Positions 9,259 through 17,527 of a DNA stretch of 64,000 bases are shown one piece after another (the first letter of the stretch is position 1; every line of letters begins with the position of its first letter). Source of the DNA: Aerococcus sp. UBA6277 (GTDB taxonomy: Bacteria > Bacillota > Bacilli > Lactobacillales > Aerococcaceae); the NCBI RefSeq assembly GCF_002440555.1, contig NZ_DJUR01000003.1, positions 26,360 to 90,359 on the forward strand, read 5' to 3'. Both the position numbers and the translations under genes were made by a program. Below the pieces are notes generated by a model. The model had not been told where the DNA came from. It saw nothing but the letters and a program-made list of their open reading frames with translations, and made no database searches.

Positions 9259-10134
9259 TTGGAAAAAATAGGTTTTATTGTGGACTCTGGTTCAGATGTC
9301 CCCAAAGAGTTTGTCGACAAATTTGAAATCGAAGTATTACCTTTAAAGGTAGCCTTTAATGATGGCGATTACTTGGATGGGGTAACTATTCAACCACAAG
9401 AAGTATTTGAGCGCATGGCATCGGAAATCCCGAAAACCTCCCTACCAAGTGGTGAATTGATTTCTCAAGCCTTTGAAAACTTAATTGAAAAAGGTTGTAC
9501 GCATATTATCGCTGTTACCATTTCATCAAACCTTTCTGGTACTAATAACTCGGTTCGTTTAATTGCGGAAGATTTTCCTCAGGTGGAGTTTTTCCTTTTA
9601 GATACTAAAAACATTGGTATCGGTTCAGGTCTATTCATGATCGCTGCAACAAAATACTTCGAAATGAAGAATGACTTCAAAACGATTACCAAGAAATTAC
9701 AGGATTCAGTTGAAAAAGGTCATGTATTTTTCCATATTCCGAACTTAAAATATCTAATTGCCGGTGGCCGAATTGGACGGGTGACTGGTGCAGTGGGTAC
9801 CTTATTAAATATTCAACCAATCATCACTTGTGATGAAGAGGGGATTTATACAACAATCGCTAAAATCCGTGCTTCAAAAACCAATAATGAAGCCAAAACC
9901 ATGAAGAAGATGGTTGATTTAGTGAAGGGTGTTGTTCCTGAAAACCAAGCATTCTTATTGGCTTCTTGTGGCGGTAATCCGGATGCTAGAGTGACATCTG
10001 CCAAGCTTTTGGAAGAACTTAAAGATGCTTTACCGGATTTTGAAGAAGCCTACGACGTACAACTGGGATCAGCCTTAGCGGTACATACTGGACCTGAATT
10101 AATAGGTTGTTCGATTTTACCTTTGTTCAAATAA
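9259..10134 (+). CDS. DegV family fatty-acid-binding protein
   Basis: DegV/FakB proteins bind a fatty acid and present it to the FakA kinase for phosphorylation, feeding exogenous fatty acids into phospholipids. The 291-residue product shows the family layout: an N-terminal DegV fold (FIVDSGSDVP), the lipid-contacting TSLPSGE motif near residue 62, SSNLSGT near residue 88, and the GGRIGRVTG loop near residue 170. It begins with TTG, supported by GGAGG seven bases upstream. fakA is not in this window, and which fatty acid is bound cannot be told from sequence. Confidence 0.9.
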   Translation: MEKIGFIVDSGSDVPKEFVDKFEIEVLPLKVAFNDGDYLDGVTIQPQEVFERMASEIPKTSLPSGELISQAFENLIEKGCTHIIAVTISSNLSGTNNSVRLIAEDFPQVEFFLLDTKNIGIGSGLFMIAATKYFEMKNDFKTITKKLQDSVEKGHVFFHIPNLKYLIAGGRIGRVTGAVGTLLNIQPIITCDEEGIYTTIAKIRASKTNNEAKTMKKMVDLVKGVVPENQAFLLASCGGNPDARVTSAKLLEELKDALPDFEEAYDVQLGSALAVHTGPELIGCSILPLFK

Positions 10135-10181
10135 AATATGAGGGGCCTATTTTATAGAATAGGATAAGCTAACTAAAAATA

Positions 10182-10229
10182 ACAGGCGGTATGCGAAATG
10201 AAATCTCATCTGGCATATCGCCTGTTTTT
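10182..10229 (+). terminator. Intrinsic terminator after degV
   Basis: A 13-bp stem (10182-10194 with 10213-10225, one G-T pair) is followed by T5. It lies about 50 bases after the degV stop. Another small hairpin (CCTATT/AATAGG) precedes it. Confidence 0.85.
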
Positions 10230-10262
10230 GTGGCTATTTCAATCGTAGCAAATTCAGGGACG

Positions 10263-11855
10263 CTATTTCCTTCGGGCCCGAAGCATGGATATCAGAAGGA
10301 TCAATCCAATAAGCGCTGTAATGACGAAAAAGAAAATTCCCAGCAATTCTGCATAATAGGTTTGTGCTGAAGTAATAATCAACGTGGAGGCCAAGATAAG
10401 GGCGGATAGAATTACCCCAAAAATAATTCTGTTAATCATTGAGTTAATGTCTCGTATCCGGTCATCTATATTTTCAAAAGTTAGTCGTACATTCAAACGA
10501 CCGTTATTGATGTTGTCCACTAAATTTTCTATCTTAGTTGGCATCCTTCTAGTGGTATTCAAAGTCCTAAAGGCTTCTCGGCCAAGAGCATTCGGGTCTA
10601 AAAATTTTTCCCAGGTAATGGTGCCACTAGACAAGAAGAACGACTGAAAGATAGCCATAAAATCTAGATGAGGGTCTAAATTTTGTGCAACTCCTTGAAC
10701 CATGGCAATGGTTTTCTCTAGTAAAATATATTCAGAGGGGAAGGTCAGTCCGTGTTTATGACCAAACTTAAGCAGGTCTTGGAAGATATCGTCAATTTCT
10801 AAGGCTTCCATCCCGGTGGTTAGGTAGCGATTGAACAAGCTTTCAATATCCCGATATAAAACGACCTTGTCTACAGGTTTATTCGGCTTACAAATTTGTA
10901 GCAAGACGTTGACTAAACCATCGATATCTTTACTGACTAAAGAAGTCAAGATTTCAACCAATAGCTGTTTTTGGCCGGGAGAAATTTTCCCCATTGCACC
11001 AAAATCAATAAAAACAATCTTCCCGTCTTTAATTATGATATTACCGGCATGGGGGTCAGCGTGATAAAAGCCATCGTCAAACACTTGGTACAAGTAGGAC
11101 AGGACGAACTTGCTGGCTAGATCATTGAGGTCATAGCCTTCCTCTTTTAAGGCAAAATGGCGACCGATTGAAATGCCATCAATATATTCTTGCACCAACA
11201 CTTTTTTGGTCGACAGACTTAAATGAGGAATCGGGTTCAAAATGGTCGTCCGTTGTCTGTGATTTTCTGCAAATAGCAACATATTATGGGCTTCATTGAG
11301 GAAATCAATCTCTTCTAATATCTGGATTTTAATATCTTTTAAAATTTCTACCGGGTTGATAATGACATCAATAAAAATTGATGGGATGGCTTCAACAACC
11401 CGAATAAAAATATTTAAATCGCGAATCAATTGGTCTTCAATTTCAGGTCGCTGAACCTTTAGGACGACCTGCTCACCAGAGTTCATCTGGGCCAGGTGGA
11501 CTTGGGCAATTGAGGCTGAAGCCATAGGTTTCTTGTTGACGGTAGCAAAATCATCCTCAATATGCCTGCCCACAGACTCAAAATACGTTTGTTGAATAAC
11601 CACGTAAGGGATGGGCAGGGTATCTTCTTGTAACTTTTCTAATTCTACTAAATATTCTGTCGATAAGAGGTCACTTCTAGTCGACAAGATTTGTCCAATC
11701 TTAATAAAACTAGGGCCTAATTCTTCAAAAGCTTGTCTTAGCGCTCTAGGTCGATCGTCTTCTTCATTCTTTTTTAGTCGATATCGTATCTCACCGAACC
11801 CGTACCTACCTAATATAGAGACGATTTCACGGAAACGACTACTCTCTCTTTGCAT
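10263..11855 (-). CDS. UbiB/ABC1 (AarF-type) atypical kinase family protein
   Basis: This 530-residue protein belongs to the ABC1/ADCK/UbiB family, whose members have ATPase activity and support isoprenoid-lipid (quinone) metabolism in other organisms. Visible motifs are the family-specific KxGQ (K52-Q55), the Ala-rich nucleotide loop ASIAQVHLA, the catalytic HADPHAGNI near residue 267 and IDFGAMG near 282. Two hydrophobic helices at the C-terminus (about residues 470-525) anchor it in the membrane. The ATG has only a weak Shine-Dalgarno. It lies downstream of the phasin-like gene on the same strand. The role in this organism is unknown; nothing here shows quinone synthesis. Confidence 0.88.
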   Translation of the reverse strand: MQRESSRFREIVSILGRYGFGEIRYRLKKNEEDDRPRALRQAFEELGPSFIKIGQILSTRSDLLSTEYLVELEKLQEDTLPIPYVVIQQTYFESVGRHIEDDFATVNKKPMASASIAQVHLAQMNSGEQVVLKVQRPEIEDQLIRDLNIFIRVVEAIPSIFIDVIINPVEILKDIKIQILEEIDFLNEAHNMLLFAENHRQRTTILNPIPHLSLSTKKVLVQEYIDGISIGRHFALKEEGYDLNDLASKFVLSYLYQVFDDGFYHADPHAGNIIIKDGKIVFIDFGAMGKISPGQKQLLVEILTSLVSKDIDGLVNVLLQICKPNKPVDKVVLYRDIESLFNRYLTTGMEALEIDDIFQDLLKFGHKHGLTFPSEYILLEKTIAMVQGVAQNLDPHLDFMAIFQSFFLSSGTITWEKFLDPNALGREAFRTLNTTRRMPTKIENLVDNINNGRLNVRLTFENIDDRIRDINSMINRIIFGVILSALILASTLIITSAQTYYAELLGIFFFVITALIGLILLISMLRARRK

Positions 11856-11886
11856 GCTATCACCGTCAATTCAAAGCAAGTCCTAT

Positions 11887-11940
11887 TAAAAAACTGTATA
11901 TGGCAGATGAGGCTGGGCAAAAGTGCCTCAGCCTCATCTG
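11887..11940 (-). other. Hairpin between the phasin-like gene and the UbiB-type gene
   Basis: A perfect 12-bp stem (11904-11915 with 11929-11940) is followed on the minus strand, after about 11 bases, by a run of six T (11887-11892). It could be a partial terminator that lowers expression of the downstream UbiB-type gene, or an RNA-processing site. The gap between stem and T run argues against an efficient terminator. Confidence 0.5.
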
Positions 11941-11959
11941 ATCGCTATATAATCTAAAA

Positions 11960-12283
11960 TTATTGAATGACGTCTCCTGTGGCATCTTCATCCCCAGATT
12001 CAGTGTTTGTCCCTTTTAATGATTGGACTTCTTGGGTTAAATTTTCGACTTGTGTTTGTAGGGCTAAGATGCGTTCAGACAAGGTTTGGTCTAAAGGATC
12101 TGATGTGTTTGAACTTTCTGCATGGCCCTTAGCTACCCGTTGAATATCTTCACTTAATGACTTACCTTCAGCTACAGAAATTTGTCCTTTCTCAATGAGG
12201 ATTTTTAACACTTCATCGGCTTTCTCATAAGTTAATCGTGTGCCACCTACTGCTGCTAGAAATAAATTTTTAATCGGATTCAT
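11960..12283 (-). CDS. Phasin-like coiled-coil protein
   Basis: A 107-residue protein resembling the phasin/polyhydroxyalkanoate-granule-associated family. It has an N-terminal helical region (MNPIKNLFLAAVGG, then a YEKADEVLKILIEKG stretch), a heptad-like coiled coil near residues 70-93 and an acidic disordered tail. AAAGGAG lies upstream of the ATG. No polyhydroxyalkanoate synthesis genes are visible, so granule binding is not implied. Genes of this type often sit beside a UbiB/ABC1 gene in Lactobacillales, which suggests a functional partnership at the membrane. Confidence 0.7.
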   Translation of the reverse strand: MNPIKNLFLAAVGGTRLTYEKADEVLKILIEKGQISVAEGKSLSEDIQRVAKGHAESSNTSDPLDQTLSERILALQTQVENLTQEVQSLKGTNTESGDEDATGDVIQ

Positions 12284-12382
12284 ATAGAAACACTCCTTTT
12301 TTCTGCTTTGGGTTCATGTACTTAGGTAGGATAGATATGTGAAATTTTGCCACTTACTACTTATATAGTATAAGAAAGTTGC

Positions 12383-12679
12383 TTATTGTTCAATAAAACG
12401 ATAAATAAAATTTTCTTCTTCTGGAGAAAAGTCGACTTCAAAATCGTAGCCATTGAAGAACCAGTCATCATTTTCCGTAATATAGTATTGGATACCGTCA
12501 ATTGTCTCGTCAATTAAGAGGGCACCGTCTGGCGATTCTACGGATAAGCCAACCGAAAATCCTTCATGGACAGCCGTTTTACCGTAGACGCGACTATGGA
12601 ATCCTACTTGGCTACCCGAGGACAATCCCATGTCATTTTTGAAGTATCCTTGCGCTGCTGGTGTAATTGTTAGTTTCAT
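12383..12679 (-). CDS. HesB/YneR-like protein lacking cysteines
   Basis: A 98-residue protein resembling the HesB-like (iron-sulfur biosynthesis A-type fold) family of Firmicutes: it opens MKLTITPAAQGYF and has a central GFSVGLSVESPDGALLID stretch and an acidic C-terminus. Unlike true A-type carriers (IscA, SufA) it contains no cysteine at all, so it cannot hold an iron-sulfur cluster in the usual way. Function is unknown. GGAGG precedes the ATG. It appears monocistronic. Confidence 0.75.
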   Translation of the reverse strand: MKLTITPAAQGYFKNDMGLSSGSQVGFHSRVYGKTAVHEGFSVGLSVESPDGALLIDETIDGIQYYITENDDWFFNGYDFEVDFSPEEENFIYRFIEQ

Positions 12680-12873
12680 CTTTTGACGCCTCCATTAATC
12701 TTGAAATTTGTTAGTTTTATTATAACGTATTGTTTCTTGAAAGCAATTTTTTGGTGTTTTTTAAGGGGATTTCTGTAATTTCTTCAAATGTTTTAAAGAT
12801 TAACTGAGGAATCGTTGGATACCACTTGTGAATATGATAAAATGTTCATGCAAACCAAGGGAGGATTATCAAC

Positions 12874-13539
12874 ATGCAAACTATCGTAAAATTTGATCAG
12901 GTGACCTTTCAATCAGGCGACCAGGCCCTATTAAAAGACATTTCTTTTTTTATATATGCTAATGAAATGATTCGCGTTGAAGGACCTTCTGGAAGCGGAA
13001 AAAGTACCTTGTTGCGTTTAATTGCAGCGCTTATTCCGAGAAATTCAGGTGAAATTGCCTACTTAGACCAGCCACTAGAAGAAGTAGCTTATCAAACTTA
13101 CCGACAAAACATTTCATATGTGGCCCAAAATCCACTATTATTCGGCGAAACCATCCGTGATAACTTTGAATTGGTTTTTGAAGCTCGCGATCAAGACTTT
13201 GACGAAAAGCTTGTATTGTCTTATATGAAAGCTTTTGGCTTAAGCCATATCGCACTCGACAAATCGATTCATAAAATATCCGGTGGGGAAAAACAGCGGA
13301 TTGGTTTAATCAGACATCTGATTTTTCCACCTAAAGTCCTCTTACTAGATGAAATTACTTCATCATTAGACGAGGGCAATCGCGAATTGGTATGGCAGAT
13401 TTTACTGGATTATAAAACCAAACATGGGGTCACCATTATATGGGTGAGTCATATCCAAGACGGGTCTATCCAACCTAATCGAATCTTCCATATTGCCAAC
13501 CAAGAAATGACAATTGAGGAGCGTGTTATAAATGACTAA
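12874..13539 (+). CDS. ABC transporter ATP-binding protein, FetA/YbbL-like
   Basis: A 221-residue ABC ATPase with Walker A GPSGSGKST (about residues 38-46), signature SGGEKQR (about 137-143), Walker B VLLLDE near 159 and an H-loop in WVSHIQD near 195. Together with the overlapping downstream permease it forms an ABC pair like E. coli FetAB (YbbLM), reported as an iron exporter that aids oxidative-stress resistance. The substrate is inferred from that homology only. AGGGAGG precedes the ATG. The end overlaps the permease start by 8 bases. Confidence 0.82.
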   Translation: MQTIVKFDQVTFQSGDQALLKDISFFIYANEMIRVEGPSGSGKSTLLRLIAALIPRNSGEIAYLDQPLEEVAYQTYRQNISYVAQNPLLFGETIRDNFELVFEARDQDFDEKLVLSYMKAFGLSHIALDKSIHKISGGEKQRIGLIRHLIFPPKVLLLDEITSSLDEGNRELVWQILLDYKTKHGVTIIWVSHIQDGSIQPNRIFHIANQEMTIEERVIND

Positions 13540-14302
13540 TGCATTAACAACAACCCCAACAACTTTAGCTTTTTCGTTTATTCTAGTGATTATCGCGGTC
13601 TTGATCTCCTATAAAGAAAAATTGGGGTTGGAAAAGGATATCTTATGGGCCATGCTTCGAATGGTCGTTCAATTGGTCATCATCGGTTACGTGCTGACAT
13701 ACATTTTCCAAATCGATTCAGTTATCGTAACGGCCATCATTATGATTTTTATGATTGTCAACGCGGCTTATAATGCAGGAAAACGAGCCAACAAGATTCC
13801 CAATGCCTTCAAAATTTCTTTAATTGCCATTATTGGTGGAGTAGTGACGTCAATCCTCGTTTTAGTATTTTCAGGCTCTATTCAATTTGTACCAGCGCAA
13901 ATTATTCCAATCACAGGAATGTTAGTGGGAAATGCCATGTCAGTTATCGGATTGGCTTTCAGAAATTTGAATAACGAATTCGCCAAATCACAACAGGAAG
14001 TCAATGAACAATTGGCCCTTGGTGCGTCTATTAAATTGGCTTCTACAGGTATTGTCAGAGAAGCAATTAGAGGGGCAATGCAACCAACTATTGATACAGC
14101 GAGAACAGTCGGATTAGTCTTGCTACCAGGTATGATGACAGGGATGATGCTAGCAGGTGCAGTTCCTTTGAGTGCGATTATGTATCAGATCTTGATTTAT
14201 TTTATGATGATTGCAACTTCTGCAATCACCTCTATGATTGCTGTTTACTTAGCTTATAAGCATTTCTACAGTAGTTATGGACAATTACAAATCCCCTCAT
14301 AA
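13532..14302 (+). CDS. ABC transporter permease, FetB/YbbM-like (UPF0014)
   Basis: A 256-residue membrane protein with about six to seven transmembrane segments, of the UPF0014 family. A family-typical cytoplasmic stretch (REAIRGAMQPTIDTARTVG, about residues 170-188) is followed by LPGMMTGMMLAGA. It is translationally coupled to the ATPase gene upstream. It probably forms the membrane half of a FetAB-like exporter; metal or other substrate is not proven. Confidence 0.83.
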   Translation: MTNALTTTPTTLAFSFILVIIAVLISYKEKLGLEKDILWAMLRMVVQLVIIGYVLTYIFQIDSVIVTAIIMIFMIVNAAYNAGKRANKIPNAFKISLIAIIGGVVTSILVLVFSGSIQFVPAQIIPITGMLVGNAMSVIGLAFRNLNNEFAKSQQEVNEQLALGASIKLASTGIVREAIRGAMQPTIDTARTVGLVLLPGMMTGMMLAGAVPLSAIMYQILIYFMMIATSAITSMIAVYLAYKHFYSSYGQLQIPS

Positions 14303-14315
14303 GAGAGTGGGTCAA

Positions 14316-14338
14316 GGGAGCCTGGTGAAGGCTTTTTT
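14316..14338 (+). terminator. Short intrinsic terminator after the FetB-like gene
   Basis: A stem with AGCCT (14319-14323) pairing AGGCT (14329-14333) is followed by six T residues. The T run is itself part of a longer perfect inverted repeat (GGCTTTTTT 14330-14338 with AAAAAAGCC 14346-14354). Confidence 0.65.
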
Positions 14339-14363
14339 GCTAGCTAAAAAAGCCAAATATCCG

Positions 14364-14411
14364 TATAATGAAGGGTATGTTATGTAGAAGTTAGGGTACA
14401 AAACTAACTTC
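14364..14411 (+). promoter_or_regulatory. -10 element and inverted repeat in the 5' leader of the thioesterase gene
   Basis: A perfect TATAAT (14364-14369) is followed by an exact 8-bp inverted repeat GAAGTTAG (14387-14394) / CTAACTTC (14404-14411), about 10-35 bases past the expected transcription start and just before the Shine-Dalgarno. It may be an operator or a leader hairpin. It does not clearly match the FapR or FabT consensus. Confidence 0.4.
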
Positions 14412-14433
14412 GAAAGTTCAAGGAGGTAAAAGA

Positions 14434-15195
14434 GTGGGTTTATTATATCAAGAGTCAGTCAAAGTGCGTCACTACCACTGTAATGCATTAGGTGAGATGA
14501 CACTTCCTGCAATCTTGGATATCATGTTGATTGCATCCAATAATCAAGAAGCGACGATTCCAGAAGCGAAAGAAGGTTTTCGCCAAGAGGGGTGGGCTTG
14601 GATCATCACGCAAAATCAAATAGACATCAATCGTTTACCACGATACAACGAAGATATCATTGCAGAAACTGAGGCAACGACGTATAACAAGTTTTTCAGC
14701 AAGCGCCATTACGCCTTGAAAACAAGTGACGGTCTAGTTTTAGCCCAAGCCGAGACAACATTTGCCTTAATCGATTTAAATCAACGGTCAATAGTCCGCA
14801 TCCCAGAAATTGTAGCTCAATGGTACCAAGTTGAAAAAGAAGAACGTCCAATTCGCCGTAAACGTTTAAGTAAGGAAGTCGCGGTTGAATCTAAAGTAGA
14901 CCGGTTTGAAGTAAAATTCTTAGATATTGATTTGAATAATCACGTGAACAATACCATCTATTTACGTTGGATTACCAATTCACTAGGTATGGAATGGTTT
15001 GAAAACTATACACCAACAAGTTTCACTGTTGCCTATGAGAAAGAGATGTATTTGCACCAAGAAGGGGCCGTTCACTCAGACGTTTCAGCTGTATCTGAAG
15101 ATTTAAAGTCAGGGGATACATTCAACTCGCAACATGTTATTGATAGTGAAGACAAGGCCCACTGTTTAACAGAAATCACTTGGCAGGTTAAATAA
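14434..15195 (+). CDS. Acyl-ACP thioesterase
   Basis: A 253-residue double-hotdog protein resembling bacterial FatA/FatB-type acyl-acyl-carrier-protein thioesterases, which release free fatty acids from ACP. The N-terminal hotdog repeat is at about residues 1-130. The C-terminal repeat begins near 147 and carries DLNNHVNNTIYLRW (about 167-180), the motif containing the catalytic Asn/His region. The start is GTG with AGGAGG upstream. It may be co-transcribed with coaA 20 bases downstream, linking fatty-acid release with CoA supply; that link is inference. Confidence 0.88.
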   Translation: MGLLYQESVKVRHYHCNALGEMTLPAILDIMLIASNNQEATIPEAKEGFRQEGWAWIITQNQIDINRLPRYNEDIIAETEATTYNKFFSKRHYALKTSDGLVLAQAETTFALIDLNQRSIVRIPEIVAQWYQVEKEERPIRRKRLSKEVAVESKVDRFEVKFLDIDLNNHVNNTIYLRWITNSLGMEWFENYTPTSFTVAYEKEMYLHQEGAVHSDVSAVSEDLKSGDTFNSQHVIDSEDKAHCLTEITWQVK

Positions 15196-15215
15196 CCAGC
15201 TAGTTTGGAGTAAGT

Positions 15216-16151
15216 ATGCAAGTAAATAGAGACTATTATATTATTGAACGAATGGAATGGAATCAATACTTAAAAGACTTAAACGAAGAGTTTGAAATCA
15301 AGCTGACCAATGAACAATTGGACCGGCTAACATCTTTAAACGATTCCCTATCTTTAAAAGACGCAAACGAAGTATACAAACCTTTAACCCAATTGATTGC
15401 CATTTACCGTGAAAATTATAAGAACCTAGAAAGAAAGCGGGCCAATTTCTTCGGCATCACTGGAGAAATCCCGCCCTTTATTATTGGCATTGCCGGTGGG
15501 GTAGCAGTTGGTAAAAGTACAACAGCTCGATTGCTGAAGCTTTTTTTAGCGCAAGCCTATCCTAATTTAAACGTCGAATTAGTGACTACAGATGGTTTTT
15601 TATACCCAAATGCAGTGCTTGAAGAAAAAGGGTTAATGGACCGTAAAGGGTTCCCAGAATCTTATAACATGGAGGCCTTGGAAACTTTCTTAACAGATGT
15701 GAAAAGCAATAAAAGTGAAATCTATTATCCAAAGTATTCCCACTCCGTTTATGATATTGTAGAGGACGAGGAGAATGTATTGTCCAACCCTCAAATCCTA
15801 ATTGTTGAAGGGATTAATGTCCTACAAACATCAGAGAATAATACGGTTTATATGAGTGACTTCTGGGATTTGTCCGTCTACGTTGATGCAGATGAAAAGC
15901 AAATCGAAGAATGGTTCTACCAACGATTCAACCTCTTAGTTGACCAGGCCGTTAATCACCCGGATGACTTCTACTATCAATTTACCCAAGTGCCCCATGA
16001 AAAGGCCATGGAGAGAGCAGAGCATACTTGGAGCAATATCAACTTGATTAACTTGCAAGAGTATATCTTACCAACACGCAATAGAGCTAATATTGTCATT
16101 CATAAAGAAAAGAACCACTACATCAATGAGTTGTGGATCAAGAAATATTAG
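15216..16151 (+). CDS. coaA: Pantothenate kinase, type I
   Basis: Catalyses ATP-dependent phosphorylation of pantothenate, the first committed step of coenzyme A synthesis. The 311-residue protein has the prokaryotic type I fold, with Walker A GGVAVGKST (about residues 93-101), TTDGFLYPN near 127 and the KGFPESYN stretch near 143. Its length matches E. coli CoaA (316). It starts with ATG behind TTTGGAG. It lies between the thioesterase and the AI-2E-type permease in the same direction. Confidence 0.95.
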   Translation: MQVNRDYYIIERMEWNQYLKDLNEEFEIKLTNEQLDRLTSLNDSLSLKDANEVYKPLTQLIAIYRENYKNLERKRANFFGITGEIPPFIIGIAGGVAVGKSTTARLLKLFLAQAYPNLNVELVTTDGFLYPNAVLEEKGLMDRKGFPESYNMEALETFLTDVKSNKSEIYYPKYSHSVYDIVEDEENVLSNPQILIVEGINVLQTSENNTVYMSDFWDLSVYVDADEKQIEEWFYQRFNLLVDQAVNHPDDFYYQFTQVPHEKAMERAEHTWSNINLINLQEYILPTRNRANIVIHKEKNHYINELWIKKY

Positions 16152-16165
16152 AAAGGAGGCGAATA

Positions 16166-17320
16166 GTGAAGAAGAAATTTACATGGCGAAGAATTGTCAG
16201 TTTGTTGTTTGTTGTGATTGTCGGTTACTGGGCAATCAATAATTTTGGGACCATTAAAGGGATATTTGATTCAATTATTTCTGTCACCTTGCCTTTCTTA
16301 TTAGGTGCAGCGTTGGCCTTCATCCTGAACTTACCTTTGAAATTTTTCGAGAAACATATGACTAAGTTAGTTGGGAAATATTACACTTGGTATAGAATCG
16401 TGGGGATATTATTTGGTTACCTGATCATCGCTGGGGTGATTGCCTTTATTATCTTCCTAGTAGTACCGGATTTACAGGAAACATTAGGATCATTTATTAG
16501 CCAAGTACCAGCGGAAATCAATTTACTTTATAACAAAATTAACCAGTATATTGCAGACAATCCAGAAATACTAGAAACTGTTAACCAATTGAATGTGGAC
16601 ACCAACCAATTGAGAGACCAATTGTTCTCAATCGTCCAATCATTTACATCAGGTATTTTGGATACCATATTTAGTCTTGTTGGTAACCTTGTGAATGGCG
16701 TCTTTAATGCCTTTGTAGCTATAATCTTTGGTACCTCAATCCTCTTTAAAAAGGAAACCTTAACTAGACAATTTAAAAAGATTATTTACGGCACTATGCC
16801 TAAGCACAGGGCCAATTTTACCGTTAACTTAGGTGCTGAAGCCAATCAAACCTTTGGCCTATATGTGTCTGGACAGGTAACTGAAGCCGTTATTTTACTG
16901 GTACTGGTCTTTATAGGAATGACCATTTTCAACTTCCCATTCACCTTATCGATCTCGGTCCTAACTGGTGCAATGGCCTTGGTCCCTATCTACGGGGCCA
17001 TCATGGGTGGGGTTGTCGGCTTTTTCCTAATCGCTGTTGTTGATGTTGTACAAGCCATTTGGTTTATCATTTTCATTATTGTAGTCCAGCAAGTGGAAGG
17101 GAATATCATATACCCGCGAGTTGTTGGTGGGTCAGTCGGTCTACCAGGCATTTGGGTTTTATTCTCAGTAACCGTTTCAGGTGCTTTCTTCGGGCTAGCC
17201 GGAATGTTACTATCAGTGCCGATTTTTGCCCTATGCTACAAACTGGCATCCGCAACCATCAATTACAATTTAGCCCAAGACAATATCAAAGTAACCACAG
17301 AAACCAATAATATTAAATAG
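16166..17320 (+). CDS. AI-2E family transporter (PF01594-type permease)
   Basis: A membrane protein of 384 residues with about seven to eight hydrophobic segments and a soluble insertion after the second pair. The GAxxGLxP-type C-terminal region and the final PIFALCYK stretch fit the AI-2E exporter family. Members include the E. coli AI-2 exporter, but most are uncharacterised and some work as antiporters. I place the start at GTG 16166, eight bases after AAAGGAGG; an earlier in-frame ATG at 16133 would overlap coaA and lacks a good ribosome site. Confidence 0.85.
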   Translation: MKKKFTWRRIVSLLFVVIVGYWAINNFGTIKGIFDSIISVTLPFLLGAALAFILNLPLKFFEKHMTKLVGKYYTWYRIVGILFGYLIIAGVIAFIIFLVVPDLQETLGSFISQVPAEINLLYNKINQYIADNPEILETVNQLNVDTNQLRDQLFSIVQSFTSGILDTIFSLVGNLVNGVFNAFVAIIFGTSILFKKETLTRQFKKIIYGTMPKHRANFTVNLGAEANQTFGLYVSGQVTEAVILLVLVFIGMTIFNFPFTLSISVLTGAMALVPIYGAIMGGVVGFFLIAVVDVVQAIWFIIFIIVVQQVEGNIIYPRVVGGSVGLPGIWVLFSVTVSGAFFGLAGMLLSVPIFALCYKLASATINYNLAQDNIKVTTETNNIK

Positions 17321-17344
17321 AATCTATTGACTAGTAATTCTTGC

Positions 17345-17379
17345 AAAAGGGCGATAACCGAGTTGTTATCGTCTTTTTT
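17345..17379 (+). terminator. Intrinsic terminator after the AI-2E family gene
   Basis: A stem centred on CGATAAC (17352-17358) pairing GTTATCG (17365-17371), extended outwards with G-T and A-T pairs, ends in a T run (17374-17379). Confidence 0.85.
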
Positions 17380-17444
17380 GCTGGCTGCAGGTAATTCCTT
17401 TCCAAAATTCATCTTAAAAAGGGCGTGTTAAAATGAATTTCTTG

Positions 17445-17506
17445 TACACAAAAATAGTGCTGGTGGAAATGATTGTGCATTTTCCACCAACACTATTTTT
17501 TTTGTA
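17445..17506. terminator. Large bidirectional terminator at the end of the ABC exporter operon
   Basis: A stem of about 20 bp (17450-17469 with 17481-17500, one bulge) has A5 on its left and T8 on its right. It lies 22 bases beyond the stop of the leftward ABC genes and can also stop rightward read-through. Confidence 0.88.
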
Positions 17507-17527
17507 CGATTATATGCGTATCATTTA

